DNA from: a virus | Strand: one strand, 5' to 3' | DNA length: 64,000 nt | Virus record (IMG/VR): IMGVR_UViG_3300037468_000183 | Span: 1 to 64,000 of that record | Part shown: piece after piece, positions 18,239-27,841 of the stretch | Layout of the letters: the number at the start of each line of letters is the position of its first letter | Numbering within the stretch: position 1 is the stretch's first letter | Notes under the pieces: generated by a model | Database searches by the model: none | Seen by the model: only the letters and a program-made list of their open reading frames with translations | What the model was told of the DNA's origin: nothing | Position numbers and translations under genes: made by a program

Positions 18239-19489
18239 ATGACAAAAGCACGCTGGTCTATCGCATTCATGTTTATCGTGGCGCTGTTCGTGCTGGTGAT
18301 GTGCACGCAGCCCGCGACCTCCACACCGCCCATTGACGAGATGGGTTTGCCGCGCGCGCAGGGTGGCAGTTGCAGCACCTATTCGAATAGTACGACTATA
18401 ACAATCCCGGATGGTGATTCAACGGGCATCACCTCCACGATTACTATTCCGCCCGTCGCAGGGATAGTAACGTATGTGCGCGTTTCGATAGGTATCGATC
18501 ACGCCTATCCTGGCGACCTCAGCGCCTATTTGACGACGCCGAATCTGTGCATGAGCGAGATATTCGCCGGTGATATGGGTTCGGACGCCTTCGCAGGATC
18601 GCTATATTTCGCCAACGATGGCGCGATGTATATCTATGACGATAGTGTTCCGTTCTCAAATCTTTACAGACCAAATGCCGAATTTAGTTCCAATTTTCGC
18701 GCGGGCGGACGCTGGACACTGAACATATCTGACAATGCAGGTGCCGACGAGGGCACGCTAACCGGTTGGAGCGTCACGCTTTGTACCGGCAGTGCGCGGC
18801 CTAGCGATGGGCCAGCTACGGCCACGCCAACGATTACGCCGACACCGACCACTACACCGATAGGAACTGTTACACCGATCCCCTTCAGCGCGTGCGTTTC
18901 CATCTATGAGGTAGACACAGGATTTGACAACAATTCTCCTGGCGATCTCGAACGTTGCCCGTCAACTCCACCGGCGGGCGATGGCGCATCGTCTGGATAC
19001 CATCTATATCAGCAAGTCGCACCGCCTAACTGGGCAAATCACGCCATTTGCGCATATACAAAATATCCATATAACATTCAAGTCTCTCTAGGACCAAGCG
19101 AATCTTACGAGTGGGGCGGCGGAAACGGCTATTTATCCGGTGGTTTTTGGTTGCCGGAACCGTACATAGATCCGTATGTTGGTCCAGTCTCAGAAAGTAC
19201 TAATGGCACATATGTAACTTGTGGTGAAGGCAATAGCTATCGGAGTGGCATTTGGCACAAGAATACCCAAAGCCAAATCACCGGCTGGTACGGTTCTCCT
19301 GGCGTTATTGCTAGTCAGGGTCTCGCGTGGCAAGAAAAGGTTGATGAATGTGTGGGCGGTGGCGGCGCATACATTGACGAAACCATTACTATTTTGGCGT
19401 GCGAAATGCCAGCGCCAACCGCAACGCCCACGCCGCGTCTGCCGATCTGTGGCACACCGCGCCCCGGTGGCGGCTGGGGCATCTTCTAG
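18239..19489 (+). CDS. Secreted or membrane-anchored protein with proprotein-convertase P-domain
   Basis: 416 residues. An N-terminal hydrophobic segment ends LFVLVMC, with Cys22 in a weak lipobox (the -1 Met is not standard). Residues ~45-188 read as a P/Homo B domain: PDGDSTGITSTITI, a Tyr-Pro-Gly-Asp-Leu turn, and GRWTLNISDNAGADEGTLTGW. A Thr/Pro linker follows (~190-215), then a Cys-containing domain of ~190 residues and a short Pro/Thr tail. P-domains usually accompany secreted proteases, but no protease domain is present here. An exported protein in a fibre operon could act at the host surface, for example in superinfection exclusion; that is inference. Confidence 0.7.
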   Translation: MTKARWSIAFMFIVALFVLVMCTQPATSTPPIDEMGLPRAQGGSCSTYSNSTTITIPDGDSTGITSTITIPPVAGIVTYVRVSIGIDHAYPGDLSAYLTTPNLCMSEIFAGDMGSDAFAGSLYFANDGAMYIYDDSVPFSNLYRPNAEFSSNFRAGGRWTLNISDNAGADEGTLTGWSVTLCTGSARPSDGPATATPTITPTPTTTPIGTVTPIPFSACVSIYEVDTGFDNNSPGDLERCPSTPPAGDGASSGYHLYQQVAPPNWANHAICAYTKYPYNIQVSLGPSESYEWGGGNGYLSGGFWLPEPYIDPYVGPVSESTNGTYVTCGEGNSYRSGIWHKNTQSQITGWYGSPGVIASQGLAWQEKVDECVGGGGAYIDETITILACEMPAPTATPTPRLPICGTPRPGGGWGIF

Positions 19490-19498
19490 GAGGTAGAC

Positions 19499-19852
19499 AT
19501 GGCAGTCGAGTACAGAGGACAAGGCCGATTTGAGATAGTGCATGGCTGTGCGCAAACGTCAACTAACAGCCTGGTAGTGGTCACTGGCAGCGAACTTGAC
19601 GTGCGCGGTTGGCGCTCGGTCGAGTACACCATCAGCGTCGCGACCAATAGTGTCAAGTGGACGGTTTACGCCGACAACGACAGCGCCTTCGGGACGGAGG
19701 TCGTGGTGAAAGCAGAGGCGACGGTAGCCGCGCTGGCAACCGGCACATACTCGATTGCTAACGCGCCGTACACCGATTATCGTATCAAGATCGACTCGGC
19801 GGTCGATGACGTGCACGGCAAAGTCAGCATTACCGCGCTGATGACGGGTTGA
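19499..19852 (+). CDS. Small beta-rich fibre-region protein
   Basis: 117 residues, ATG after TAGGAGGTAGAC. The sequence alternates beta strands (VEYTISVATNSVKWTVYADND, YRIKIDSAVDDVHGKVSITAL) resembling an Ig-like or carbohydrate-binding module. No family recognised. Likely a tail-tip accessory protein. Confidence 0.6.
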   Translation: MAVEYRGQGRFEIVHGCAQTSTNSLVVVTGSELDVRGWRSVEYTISVATNSVKWTVYADNDSAFGTEVVVKAEATVAALATGTYSIANAPYTDYRIKIDSAVDDVHGKVSITALMTG

Positions 19853-19926
19853 GGTATACTGATAGCGCGTTAGGCGCAACGTATCGGGCTTTGCCATAGA
19901 CGGCGAAGCAGAAGCGAAGGTCATCC

Positions 19927-20535
19927 GTGAGCATCGCATTATGGGTTGCGTTACTCCTGGCTCCGCTGGCGCCGTTCCTGCCGGTGCCCTACACGGCTAT
20001 CGAATTGGTCTCAGCCAACATCCCCACCGCTGGGATATGTTTCAACGTGGCCTATGGTCTGGAACAAATCACGGGGGGCGACAGGCCGACATTTGAGCGC
20101 ACGGGGATACTGTTTCAGGCGCGAGCGGTGTGTTCAGCCGAGGATATTACACCCGTCGAGCCGTGGCACTCGATCAACGAGAAAGTCACATTGCCGGATG
20201 AGTTGACGTATTTAGATTTCCCGGAGTTTCTGGTGGTGGCCTGGACGGATCGGCGGAGCGGAACGCGCCAGGTACATTGGGCGAATGTCTGGAAAAGCGG
20301 GGAGTCGTATGGCATCTTCCGCGATATCGTTTCGGCGGCATACCCGCTCTCGTTTGCCCCGACCATCTGGCTGTCATCCAGTCCCAATTATCCGGGGCCA
20401 CGCTTGGAGATGGCAATCAGCGCCGTTGAGGCACAGCGGTTTCGGCTGATAACTACAGCAGATGGGCCGCACTGGATCGAAGCCTATGATCCGCCGCCGA
20501 CGTACATCTATTTGCCTGCTGTGAGGTTTCCGTGA
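19927..20535 (+). CDS. Predicted secreted protein with IYLPAV C-terminal tail
   Basis: 202 residues from a GTG. The hydrophobic N-terminus (IALWVALLLAPLAPFLPV) is a likely signal peptide. The mature part is a compact domain of unknown family with two Cys pairs. It ends TYIYLPAVRFP. YLPLV-type C-termini are a recurrent feature of secreted proteins of Chloroflexota, so this supports such a host. A TATACT-like box lies in the 74-bp gap upstream, but I could not find a matching -35. The last 4 bases overlap the next gene. Confidence 0.65.
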   Translation: MSIALWVALLLAPLAPFLPVPYTAIELVSANIPTAGICFNVAYGLEQITGGDRPTFERTGILFQARAVCSAEDITPVEPWHSINEKVTLPDELTYLDFPEFLVVAWTDRRSGTRQVHWANVWKSGESYGIFRDIVSAAYPLSFAPTIWLSSSPNYPGPRLEMAISAVEAQRFRLITTADGPHWIEAYDPPPTYIYLPAVRFP

Positions 20536-20621
20536 AACGATACGCTGCACTCGTCGCCTTGCTGCTGGTTGCGCTGGCGCTGGTCGCGCTGGTCTTTGCT
20601 GCCTACGGCGAGGCGATCTGA
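20532..20621 (+). CDS. 29-residue single-span membrane peptide
   Basis: A GTG start overlaps the previous stop (GTGA). The peptide is a basic KRY followed by a Leu/Ala/Val stretch (ALVALLLVALALVALVFAA) and a short acidic end, so it should span the membrane once. The stop overlaps the next ATG by one base. The double overlap argues that it is really translated. It could be a holin-like or regulatory peptide; nothing proves that. Confidence 0.5.
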   Translation: MKRYAALVALLLVALALVALVFAAYGEAI

Positions 20622-20923
20622 TGAGCACAAGCGATCAGTATTCGCCGGGTGTGCCGTTTGTGGCATCCGGACTTTGTCGAACGGAGGGCCGAGTGAATCT
20701 GTTACAGAGATTTGGCGAGCCGCGCGAACGTCTGCGCTCATGGTTGATCCGCACGCTCGCAGGTGACGTGCCGGTGATTCTCAACTGCCACATCACCGTA
20801 CCGACGACGTTGGCACATCCGGGCTTGTACGTCGACAATCGGCGCGCCATCATCGTGTTGTCCGACATTGCCAGCAGTGACGAAATGTGGAGTAAGGCGC
20901 ATGGCGTCATCGAAACCGACTGA
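20621..20923 (+). CDS. Hypothetical protein
   Basis: 100 residues. The N-terminal half has a basic patch (LLQRFGEPRERLRSWLIRTL), and the C-terminal half has beta strands with AIIVLSDIASSDEM. No family recognised. It overlaps both neighbours and belongs to the fibre-region operon. Confidence 0.55.
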   Translation: MSTSDQYSPGVPFVASGLCRTEGRVNLLQRFGEPRERLRSWLIRTLAGDVPVILNCHITVPTTLAHPGLYVDNRRAIIVLSDIASSDEMWSKAHGVIETD

Positions 20924-21134
20924 GGCCATCATAGCCGCGGCTGATGGTGACTTTGCCGATCCCGCCACCTGGAGCCGCGTGCTCACGTGCACAGTCTGCG
21001 GATTGCCCTGGGCGCGCATCCAGGACGGTCAGATCATCGTAATCTCTCGCCATCACGGCGAGCAACACACCAACAGTACGCCCCTGTGCGTCACGCCCAA
21101 CGAGGACGCGACGCATGGCGACAATCGTAGCTGA
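20901..21134 (+). CDS. Small metal-binding protein
   Basis: 77 residues, ATG with GGAGTAAGGCGC upstream. A CTVCGLPW knuckle near residue 31 and a downstream HH plus Cys suggest a bound zinc ion. It overlaps the previous gene by 23 bp and the next by 20 bp. Function unknown. Confidence 0.55.
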   Translation: MASSKPTEAIIAAADGDFADPATWSRVLTCTVCGLPWARIQDGQIIVISRHHGEQHTNSTPLCVTPNEDATHGDNRS

Positions 21135-22518
21135 CAGCAGCGGAAATTTCAGCGCCACAGGCACCTGGACGGGCGACGCTGTCCCCGGCGAAAACGATGT
21201 GGCGCAGACCGGCGCCTACACCGTCACCATCGACGCCGACATTACCTGCACGCGCATCGAAGCCACATCGAGCGGCCACTTCGAGGTCACGACGGGCGGC
21301 ATTACGATCAATGCGGCAGTGACACACGCCGGCAGTTATGCCACGAATGGCGCCTTGCGCTGCACGCATACCACCGGCACGGTTACGGTCAATGGCGCGG
21401 TGACAGGCGGCGGCACAAATGCGCACGGCATCGGCAATGGCGCCGCGGGCACGCTCACGGTCATCGGTAACATTACCGGCGGAAGCGCGGGGCATGGCAT
21501 CCGCAACATCTCCACAGGCACCGTCAACGTCGGTTCAGTGGGCACGCCGACGACGATTCAAGGCGGAGCCAGCGGTTATGGGTTTTCCAACGTGTCCACC
21601 GGCACCGTCAACATCATCGGCAATGCCATTGGCGGGAGCAGCCTAACCGGCCATGGTGTATACAATGGCTCTACGGCAACCATCACCATCACAGGCAACG
21701 TCACAGGCGGCAGCTATAATGCAGCCTATGGCGCTTACAACAATGCCGGGGGGACGATCAACATTTCCGGCGATGCCACAGGCGGGTCAGTAGCCGGTTC
21801 AGCCGGAACCTACAATTACAGTACCGGCACAGTCACCGTTAATCGGGCCATTGGTGGCACGGGAGCCTATGGACTCTACGGCGAAAACTCTGGCGGCACG
21901 ACCACCTACAAGCGCACCGGCTCGCAGGCCAACGGCTGGGGCGCACTCGGCGGCTACTGCAAGATGGTGGTTGACGCGGACTACAATGTGATTGTCGTTA
22001 AGGACTCGGCGGGCAATGACGTGAGCATGAGCAACGACTATCCGGCAGCGGCGAAGGTCATCGATGACACGACCTACAACCGCACGACGCAGGTCGGCAC
22101 CTATCACGCGGCGGGTGCGGGCGAGGTGCTGGACTCCGCCGTGTTCGGCGCAGCCAGTGGCACCGCGGGCACTTACCACGCGCCTGATGCGGGCGAGGTT
22201 ACGTCTAACGCCGCCTTCGGCATCAGCAGCGGCACATCGGGCACCTACCACCGCCCGGAAACCGCTGAGGTCATCGACTCAGCCACGTTCGGCATTACTG
22301 GCGCCCAGACCGGCACCGTGCATCTGCCGAGCGCGGCTGAGGTCATCGACACGGCGGTCTTCGGCGCGGCATCCGGCACGGCTGGCACGTTTGCGATTCC
22401 CGCCGAAGCAGACGTGGAGAGTGGCGTACAGTACGGCGCGGGCGGTACGGAGTTCACGGGCGAACTCGTTGCGGGTGTTGGCGGTGGCGGCGGCTTCTTT
22501 CCGCCGCCGTTCAGCTAA
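21115..22518 (+). CDS. Beta-solenoid tail fibre with C-terminal 24-residue repeats
   Basis: 467 residues. Residues ~1-290 are made of short Gly/Asn/Thr-rich turns of the type GTVTVNGAVTGGGTNAHGIGN, repeated about ten times, as in beta-helical fibres. Residues ~325-445 contain five repeats of about 24 residues with the pattern GTYH-P-A-EV-DSA-FG. The end is Gly-rich with FFPPPFS. It is likely a trimeric fibre or tip protein binding the cell surface. Start is the ATG at 21115 inside the end of the previous gene. Confidence 0.75.
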   Translation: MATIVADSSGNFSATGTWTGDAVPGENDVAQTGAYTVTIDADITCTRIEATSSGHFEVTTGGITINAAVTHAGSYATNGALRCTHTTGTVTVNGAVTGGGTNAHGIGNGAAGTLTVIGNITGGSAGHGIRNISTGTVNVGSVGTPTTIQGGASGYGFSNVSTGTVNIIGNAIGGSSLTGHGVYNGSTATITITGNVTGGSYNAAYGAYNNAGGTINISGDATGGSVAGSAGTYNYSTGTVTVNRAIGGTGAYGLYGENSGGTTTYKRTGSQANGWGALGGYCKMVVDADYNVIVVKDSAGNDVSMSNDYPAAAKVIDDTTYNRTTQVGTYHAAGAGEVLDSAVFGAASGTAGTYHAPDAGEVTSNAAFGISSGTSGTYHRPETAEVIDSATFGITGAQTGTVHLPSAAEVIDTAVFGAASGTAGTFAIPAEADVESGVQYGAGGTEFTGELVAGVGGGGGFFPPPFS

Positions 22519-22541
22519 TCTCATTCTAGGAGAGCTATCCC

Positions 22542-22832
22542 ATGACATCGCAGAAGAAACTACAGTACATCAAGCAGGTCAAAGCCGCGGCTACGAAACT
22601 CGCGCAGGCCATCGAGGAATGTGACTCGCTGGTGGCGGTCTATACTGATCGTGGCTATGCAGAGAAGGGGTCTGATCCCATCATGGCTACCGACGCCGCG
22701 CGTGAGGAAATTACGCCGGAGCAGATCGCCTACTTCGTGGCGTTCGTCGGCGCATTGGACAGCATCGGCGCGACGATCCCGGAGTTGATGGGGTACTCTG
22801 CGTTGCTGAACACGCTGCGCACCGACAAATAA
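22542..22832 (+). CDS. Small helical protein of the fibre operon
   Basis: 96 residues, ATG with AGGAGAGCTATCCC upstream. Mostly helical: a basic N-terminal helix (KKLQYIKQVKAAATKLAQAIEEC) and a second region ITPEQIAYFVAFVGALDSI. Possibly a fibre chaperone or linker; no family recognised. Confidence 0.6.
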   Translation: MTSQKKLQYIKQVKAAATKLAQAIEECDSLVAVYTDRGYAEKGSDPIMATDAAREEITPEQIAYFVAFVGALDSIGATIPELMGYSALLNTLRTDK

Positions 22833-22844
22833 TGAGGTAGCGCC

Positions 22845-25514
22845 ATGATCGTACTGCAAACTTCGACGCTCGCGAATCAGGATATTTCCGCTTATCTACT
22901 GGTGGACACATACACGGTCTTGGCAGACGAGATTGAGCTTCAGGTCTTCGTCGCCCTGGATCAGGTCGCGGGCGGCGGAAACTATAGTATCTATTTGACG
23001 CGGCAACTGGCGGGCGCGGGCGCGGCCTACATGCTACCCATCTCCACGGTTGCTGTGCCTGCCGCGCAGACGGCTATCGCGTTCCAGACGACAGGTGCGA
23101 TTCAGGCTGAGTATGATGACGTAATCAAGGTCTACGTCAAGGGTCTCGTTGGCGATACAGCGACCCCGGATATTGCGGTGCGCTGGTATGACGTTTCTAT
23201 GACCGCGGCTGGGATTGCCGGAGCGACGCGCACCGAACTCGCGACCGAGCTCGCGCTCCTCGTGACGGCATTGCCAGATAGCGCACCAGGCGCGGAAGGC
23301 GGCCTAACGCTGGCCGGCCCGCAAGGATTCGTCCAAGCAATTTCCGTGGGGTACGGCGACATGGATGGGTTGAGGAATCCTGTGGGCATCGAGGCTACCA
23401 CCGTGCCCGCGGATGTTGACAATGATACCGTGCTGATCCTGACGGATTTTATTGGCATGGCAGACGACTCATTCAAAAACTATATGGTCTTGACCGGCAA
23501 CCGCCACACCTATCGTGCGCTCGCGTTCAACGGCACGACGGGCGCGCTTACCATCTCGCCAGCAATGCAAGCGTTCGAGGCGGAGAGCGTGATGTTTCTG
23601 ATCCCCGCCATTGCTGGCAGCGATGGCGCTACGGCGGAAGAAGTCGCGGACGCGGTATGGGATGAGGTTGCCACCGGGCACACTTCCGCGGGCAAAGCCG
23701 GCGAGCAACTGTGGACAGACATGGACGCAGTGTTGGCGGATACGGCGGCTACTCGCCGGGCGCTGGTGCTCAACTCGACTACCATCGCGACCCTGGCGAC
23801 GCAGCTGTCATTCACGCTGACCGCGGGTGCGCCCGACAATTCCGCCTATCCGAAAGGTTCGGCCGTTGTCGTGCGCGATGCCACAACAGCATTGCAGCGT
23901 TGCGTTGGTATCCTGGAGACATACACCGGCGCGAGCAAGACCGTGACCCTGGAAGCCGATCCGGGCGTCTACACAATGGCCGCGGGTGACCTGGTGGATA
24001 TCATCGCCAGCACGCCGCTCCTGCAAGATATTGACGACGAAATCGATAACATCGAAGCGATGATTGGCAACATCGCCGTAACCGGCGCGCCGTCCTACAA
24101 AGCGGCCTCCTCGTTCACGATCACCGCGGCGAGCATCACCGAAACCAACACCTACGAGATGACCGACACGTCGAACGGCATCAATCACACGTTGACGCCA
24201 GCGAGCACCAGTGTCGATGGTTACTACGAATATCTACTTGGCGGCGATGAGGTCGCCACGTCTGTCGCTTTCAAGGGCCGACTCTACAGCAATCCGACCG
24301 CTTCCCGCACGTTCGTGATCCAGGCTTGGGACTGGGTAGCCGGTACGCCGGCTTGGGTGACACTGGAAACCATCAACGCCGTCAACACGGACGCCGCGGC
24401 GAATGATGTGGCACGCGCGCCGATCCTGGTCAGCAAATATACCGGCACAGGCGCGAACCTGGGCAAGGTGCATATCCACATCTACGGCACCGGCTTGACC
24501 ACCTCGACGCCGATCCGTATCGACCAACTGGTGGTCGGACGCGCCAACACGTCGCGCACGGTCGGTTACGCAGACGGCGCAGTCTGGCTCAACACCAACG
24601 CCACGGCCAACACCGGCACCGAGTCATATGTGGACGGCACGGCAGATCATCCGGTGACGACCATCGCCGCAGCCATCACGATTGCGGACGCGATGGGCCT
24701 GAAGCGCATCCGCATCGCCAACGGCTCGGCGGTCGAGTTGTCTGGCACCATTGCCAACAAGTCTTTGGTCGGTCGCAATTGGACGTTGGATTTGTCCGAT
24801 GAGGCGATTACCGGTGCGTACATCGAAGGCGCGACCATTTCCGGCATCTCCAGCGGTACGGATGCCGAGTTTGTCGATTGCCACTTTACGGGCACGGCGA
24901 CAGTCGGCGGCGGCGATTACTTCCGCTGCGGCTTCGGCGTTGTGACCTTCACCATGCTGGCGAGCAGCAGTTATAACTTCGTGGCCTGCTTCGATGACGA
25001 CCCGGACACGGCCACGAGTCCGATCTTCGTCTTTGCGGCTTCGGCGGTGGTCGGAGCGCGCAACTGGCGCGGCGCTTTCCAAGCCAACGCTATGGCGACC
25101 GGCAACAAGCTGACGCTCGACGGCGCGGGGCGGTTGGTCATCGGCAGCACCTCCGAGGGCGGCGCGATCACCATGCGGGGCTTCTTCGCACCCATCACCG
25201 GCGGGGGGGGCTTGCATACCGAAGCCGAGTTCGTCGCGCATGGCGGCTCACCGATTACGCAGACATCGCGCTTCGATACCGCCAACGTGGCCGACTCCAT
25301 ACTGGCACGCGACATCGGTTCTGGCACCGGGGCGGGCACATCCGAGGAGCGCACTGTACGGGCGGCGCTGCGCTTCCTGCGCAACAAGCGCGGTATCGCA
25401 GCGGGCACACTTACCGTCACAAAGGAAGACGACACGACCGCGGCATGGACGGCCGCAGTCACCACCAGCGCCGCGGCGGAACCCGTCACGGCTATCGACC
25501 CAGCCGGGCCTTGA
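22845..25514 (+). CDS. Large tail fibre with beta-helix domain
   Basis: 889 residues. The first ~250 residues are beta-rich. A helical module EEVADAVWDEVATGHTSAGKAGEQ near residue 265 is a common phage-fibre spacer. A jelly-roll-like domain occupies ~410-560. Residues ~585-790 have the pattern of a single-stranded right-handed beta-helix (TIAAAITIADAMGLKRIRIANG, then successive DCHFTG / YFRCGF / YNFVACF turns). The C-terminal ~60 residues are basic and Thr-rich. Likely the main receptor-binding fibre. Confidence 0.75.
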   Translation: MIVLQTSTLANQDISAYLLVDTYTVLADEIELQVFVALDQVAGGGNYSIYLTRQLAGAGAAYMLPISTVAVPAAQTAIAFQTTGAIQAEYDDVIKVYVKGLVGDTATPDIAVRWYDVSMTAAGIAGATRTELATELALLVTALPDSAPGAEGGLTLAGPQGFVQAISVGYGDMDGLRNPVGIEATTVPADVDNDTVLILTDFIGMADDSFKNYMVLTGNRHTYRALAFNGTTGALTISPAMQAFEAESVMFLIPAIAGSDGATAEEVADAVWDEVATGHTSAGKAGEQLWTDMDAVLADTAATRRALVLNSTTIATLATQLSFTLTAGAPDNSAYPKGSAVVVRDATTALQRCVGILETYTGASKTVTLEADPGVYTMAAGDLVDIIASTPLLQDIDDEIDNIEAMIGNIAVTGAPSYKAASSFTITAASITETNTYEMTDTSNGINHTLTPASTSVDGYYEYLLGGDEVATSVAFKGRLYSNPTASRTFVIQAWDWVAGTPAWVTLETINAVNTDAAANDVARAPILVSKYTGTGANLGKVHIHIYGTGLTTSTPIRIDQLVVGRANTSRTVGYADGAVWLNTNATANTGTESYVDGTADHPVTTIAAAITIADAMGLKRIRIANGSAVELSGTIANKSLVGRNWTLDLSDEAITGAYIEGATISGISSGTDAEFVDCHFTGTATVGGGDYFRCGFGVVTFTMLASSSYNFVACFDDDPDTATSPIFVFAASAVVGARNWRGAFQANAMATGNKLTLDGAGRLVIGSTSEGGAITMRGFFAPITGGGGLHTEAEFVAHGGSPITQTSRFDTANVADSILARDIGSGTGAGTSEERTVRAALRFLRNKRGIAAGTLTVTKEDDTTAAWTAAVTTSAAAEPVTAIDPAGP

Positions 25515-25533
25515 CCCATAGGAGAGGATTATC

Positions 25534-26019
25534 ATGGCAGCAGCAGTTTCAATCCGGGTGTACACTGGCGCAGACGCCGCCACACAGAGCGACGCCGTTA
25601 CCGGCATCGACTTTCTCAGTGCCGACAACGCCACCAACAGCACGGCCAACCGTGCCGCTTTCCCGATCACGGCGGGTACGCGCAGCTACGAGAAGTGGAT
25701 CCGGGCTTACGTCGATACCGCCGCCGACAACTACGTCTCGACGTTCCAACTGTGGGGCGACGGCGCGGTGCAGGCTTCGACTGTGCTCTACGTCGGGAAG
25801 ACCGCGACGGGCGTCACGCCGACGACCACGACCAGCGCCGTCGCGACCAATACCTGGGTGACGTACACCAGCACGAGCAAGTTCGCCTGGCACGCCACGA
25901 ACATGACGGGCGTCGGTAGCACGAGCGACGCGGCAGTCCTGCAACTTTTGGCAAATGCGGATGCAGCCGCCGGCAACTGGACTCAAGAGACGGTCAACTA
26001 CAGTTTCAACGAAGCCTAA
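25534..26019 (+). CDS. Fibre-region beta-sandwich protein
   Basis: 161 residues, ATG after TAGGAGAGGATTATC. Beta-rich with aromatic residues spaced as in carbohydrate-binding sandwiches (YEKWIRAYVDT, STFQLWGDG) and the end TQETVNYSFNEA, a closing strand common in phage tail appendage proteins. Function inferred as a fibre-tip or capsid-surface accessory. Confidence 0.6.
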   Translation: MAAAVSIRVYTGADAATQSDAVTGIDFLSADNATNSTANRAAFPITAGTRSYEKWIRAYVDTAADNYVSTFQLWGDGAVQASTVLYVGKTATGVTPTTTTSAVATNTWVTYTSTSKFAWHATNMTGVGSTSDAAVLQLLANADAAAGNWTQETVNYSFNEA

Positions 26020-26040
26020 TTGCACGAAAGGGGCAATTCA

Positions 26041-27369
26041 ATGCAGTTACCACAAACGACCGTCTTTGGCGTCAGCACGCTCCAATCCTGGGGCGACCTG
26101 GCGCTATGGGAGCTATTCCTGAACGACCACCCCGATCTCAAATGCATCATCGAGATTGGGACGTATGCGGGCGGCCTGGCGCTATTCCTACAGCAGCAGG
26201 CCGCCGCGCGCGGGATGCGTTTCACGACCTGCGACAACGAACGCTATCCAAGCGCGGCTATCGAGAGACTGGAAGATAACTTCATTCTGGGCGACGCGCT
26301 AACGCATGATCTGATTCGTGAGGCGCTGGAAAATCCAGACAACCATCCGCTGCTGGTCTACTGCGACGGCGGCGACAAGCCTGCCGAGTTTGCGCACTTC
26401 GTGCCACTCCTCCAACCCGGCGACTTCATCGGCGTCCATGACTACGGCAGCGAGTTCACGGATGTGCACGCGGAGCAATTCGCAGACAGCCTGCGTCCTG
26501 CCGCCGTCGAGCGCCATCGGCAAGCCAAGAGCTTGACGCGCTTCTATCGGCGCGTCGCGCAGGATGGGTGGGGTAGCATCGGCGTGGGCGTGCGCATCTC
26601 CAAATATCCTGAGCCGGCGTTTTTCTGCGCGTGGACGGCGCTGCTCACGGGCGGCTTACACCGTGAGGACACGGTGCTACTTCCTGCGACGCATATGCCC
26701 GCGCATTGGGCCGCCGACGCCCTGGTGCGCGAGTTCATCAAATCCGGGCGCGATACGCTGCTCCTGGTGGATGACGACATGACTTTCACACCGGACGCGC
26801 TGAAGACCTTGCGCGAGCACGCAGCCAACTGGCCATACGATATTGTCACCGCTGTCGCCACGCATCGCTCTTGGCCGCCAACGCCGGTCATCATGCAATT
26901 GCAAGAGCAACCCAGTGGCCCGGAATCCCGCAAAGGCGAGTTCTTCAGGACGATCTCGGACTGGACACCGGGCGAGGTGGTGCCCGTGGATGCCTGCGGT
27001 TTGGCCTTCACGCTGATTCGGCGCAACGTGCTAACCGAGATGGCCGACAAAGCCTACAATCTCGATCTCAATTACTGGTTTCACTATGGGCCGGGCAATG
27101 AGAGCGACGACATTCCTTTCTGTCGCCGGGCGCGCAACATGGGCTTCCGGCTCGGCGTCGATACGTCCATCGAGCTTGGGCATATCGCCGCTGTGCCATT
27201 GACCGCCGAAAACTGGCGCGGCTTCCAGTCCCAACGCGCGCTGGTCAAAGATGGTTATCGGGCCGATGTGGACGGCGACCGGCTGGCCGCGGTCCTGCGT
27301 GAGGCGTTACCAAACTTGACCGAGCACAAGGCCGACGCCGAAAAGCTCCTGGAGGTGATTCGTGCCTGA
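26041..27369 (+). CDS. Class I methyltransferase fused to GT-A glycosyltransferase
   Basis: 442 residues. Residues 1-~200 carry a SAM-binding motif IIEIGTYAGG at 36-45, then TCDNE and YCDGGDK, like the cephalosporin-hydroxylase/CmcI group. Residues ~205-442 carry a GT-A core: LLLVDDDMTF with DxD-type acids near 244-246, and DDIPFCRRARNMGFRLGVD near 356. It may build or cap a methylated glycan on fibres or on host envelope. The ATG at 26041 has AAAGGGGCAATTCA upstream. It sits between fibre genes and overlaps the next by 8 bp. Confidence 0.75.
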   Translation: MQLPQTTVFGVSTLQSWGDLALWELFLNDHPDLKCIIEIGTYAGGLALFLQQQAAARGMRFTTCDNERYPSAAIERLEDNFILGDALTHDLIREALENPDNHPLLVYCDGGDKPAEFAHFVPLLQPGDFIGVHDYGSEFTDVHAEQFADSLRPAAVERHRQAKSLTRFYRRVAQDGWGSIGVGVRISKYPEPAFFCAWTALLTGGLHREDTVLLPATHMPAHWAADALVREFIKSGRDTLLLVDDDMTFTPDALKTLREHAANWPYDIVTAVATHRSWPPTPVIMQLQEQPSGPESRKGEFFRTISDWTPGEVVPVDACGLAFTLIRRNVLTEMADKAYNLDLNYWFHYGPGNESDDIPFCRRARNMGFRLGVDTSIELGHIAAVPLTAENWRGFQSQRALVKDGYRADVDGDRLAAVLREALPNLTEHKADAEKLLEVIRA

Positions 27370-27730
27370 GTATTTGTACGATATCGCCATCGAAGCACCG
27401 GACGGTCAGATCAAGATCGATTGGGGCCATACGCCTGGTTGGATGGAGACGCACCGCGCTTTGCTCGACACGGCGGAGCGCGTCAGTCTGCTACCCAAAG
27501 ACCCCGCTGTAGGACTACCGCTCATCTCGACGCAACTGCAACCCGGTCAACGGTGGGTGCTGTTCAGCCGTGTCTACGGACAAGTGACGGGGGGCCAACA
27601 AGTGCGCTTGTATTGCATTGGTTGGCAACAGACGATTGGCGGTAAGAGCGTCAAGGCGCTCACCTGGGTCTATCCAAACGGTGTGATCGAAAACGGCAAC
27701 GAGCCGACTTACTGGCTCAACTTTCTCTAG
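27362..27730 (+). CDS. Hypothetical protein
   Basis: 122 residues from a GTG within the end of the glycosyltransferase gene, with GGAGGTGATTC upstream. Beta-rich with WVLFSRVYGQV and LTWVYPNGVIENGNEPTYWL. No family recognised. Coupling suggests a partner of the bifunctional enzyme or a small fibre protein. Confidence 0.55.
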   Translation: MPEYLYDIAIEAPDGQIKIDWGHTPGWMETHRALLDTAERVSLLPKDPAVGLPLISTQLQPGQRWVLFSRVYGQVTGGQQVRLYCIGWQQTIGGKSVKALTWVYPNGVIENGNEPTYWLNFL

Positions 27731-27769
27731 CCAAAGGCGCGGCAATCCCATGTCGTGCTGAGGTGCGCA

Positions 27770-27841
27770 ATGGCAACGAATCCAATCACGATGCAATTTA
27801 ACAACCGAATAGTTGCGGCTGTTCTGGACGGGCGGCCATGA
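27770..27841 (+). CDS. 23-residue ORF coupled to the repeat protein
   Basis: ATG preceded by TGAGGTGCGCA. The peptide is MATNPITMQFNNRIVAAVL plus four residues. Its stop overlaps the ATG of the long repeat gene (ATGA). It could be a leader that couples translation or a tiny virion peptide. The evidence is only the ribosome site and overlap. Confidence 0.35.
   Translation: MATNPITMQFNNRIVAAVLDGRP

Noticed and set aside
19853-19926. TATACT box in the 74-bp gap as a promoter
   Set aside because: No acceptable -35 element at 16-18 nt, and the gene belongs to a continuous late operon.
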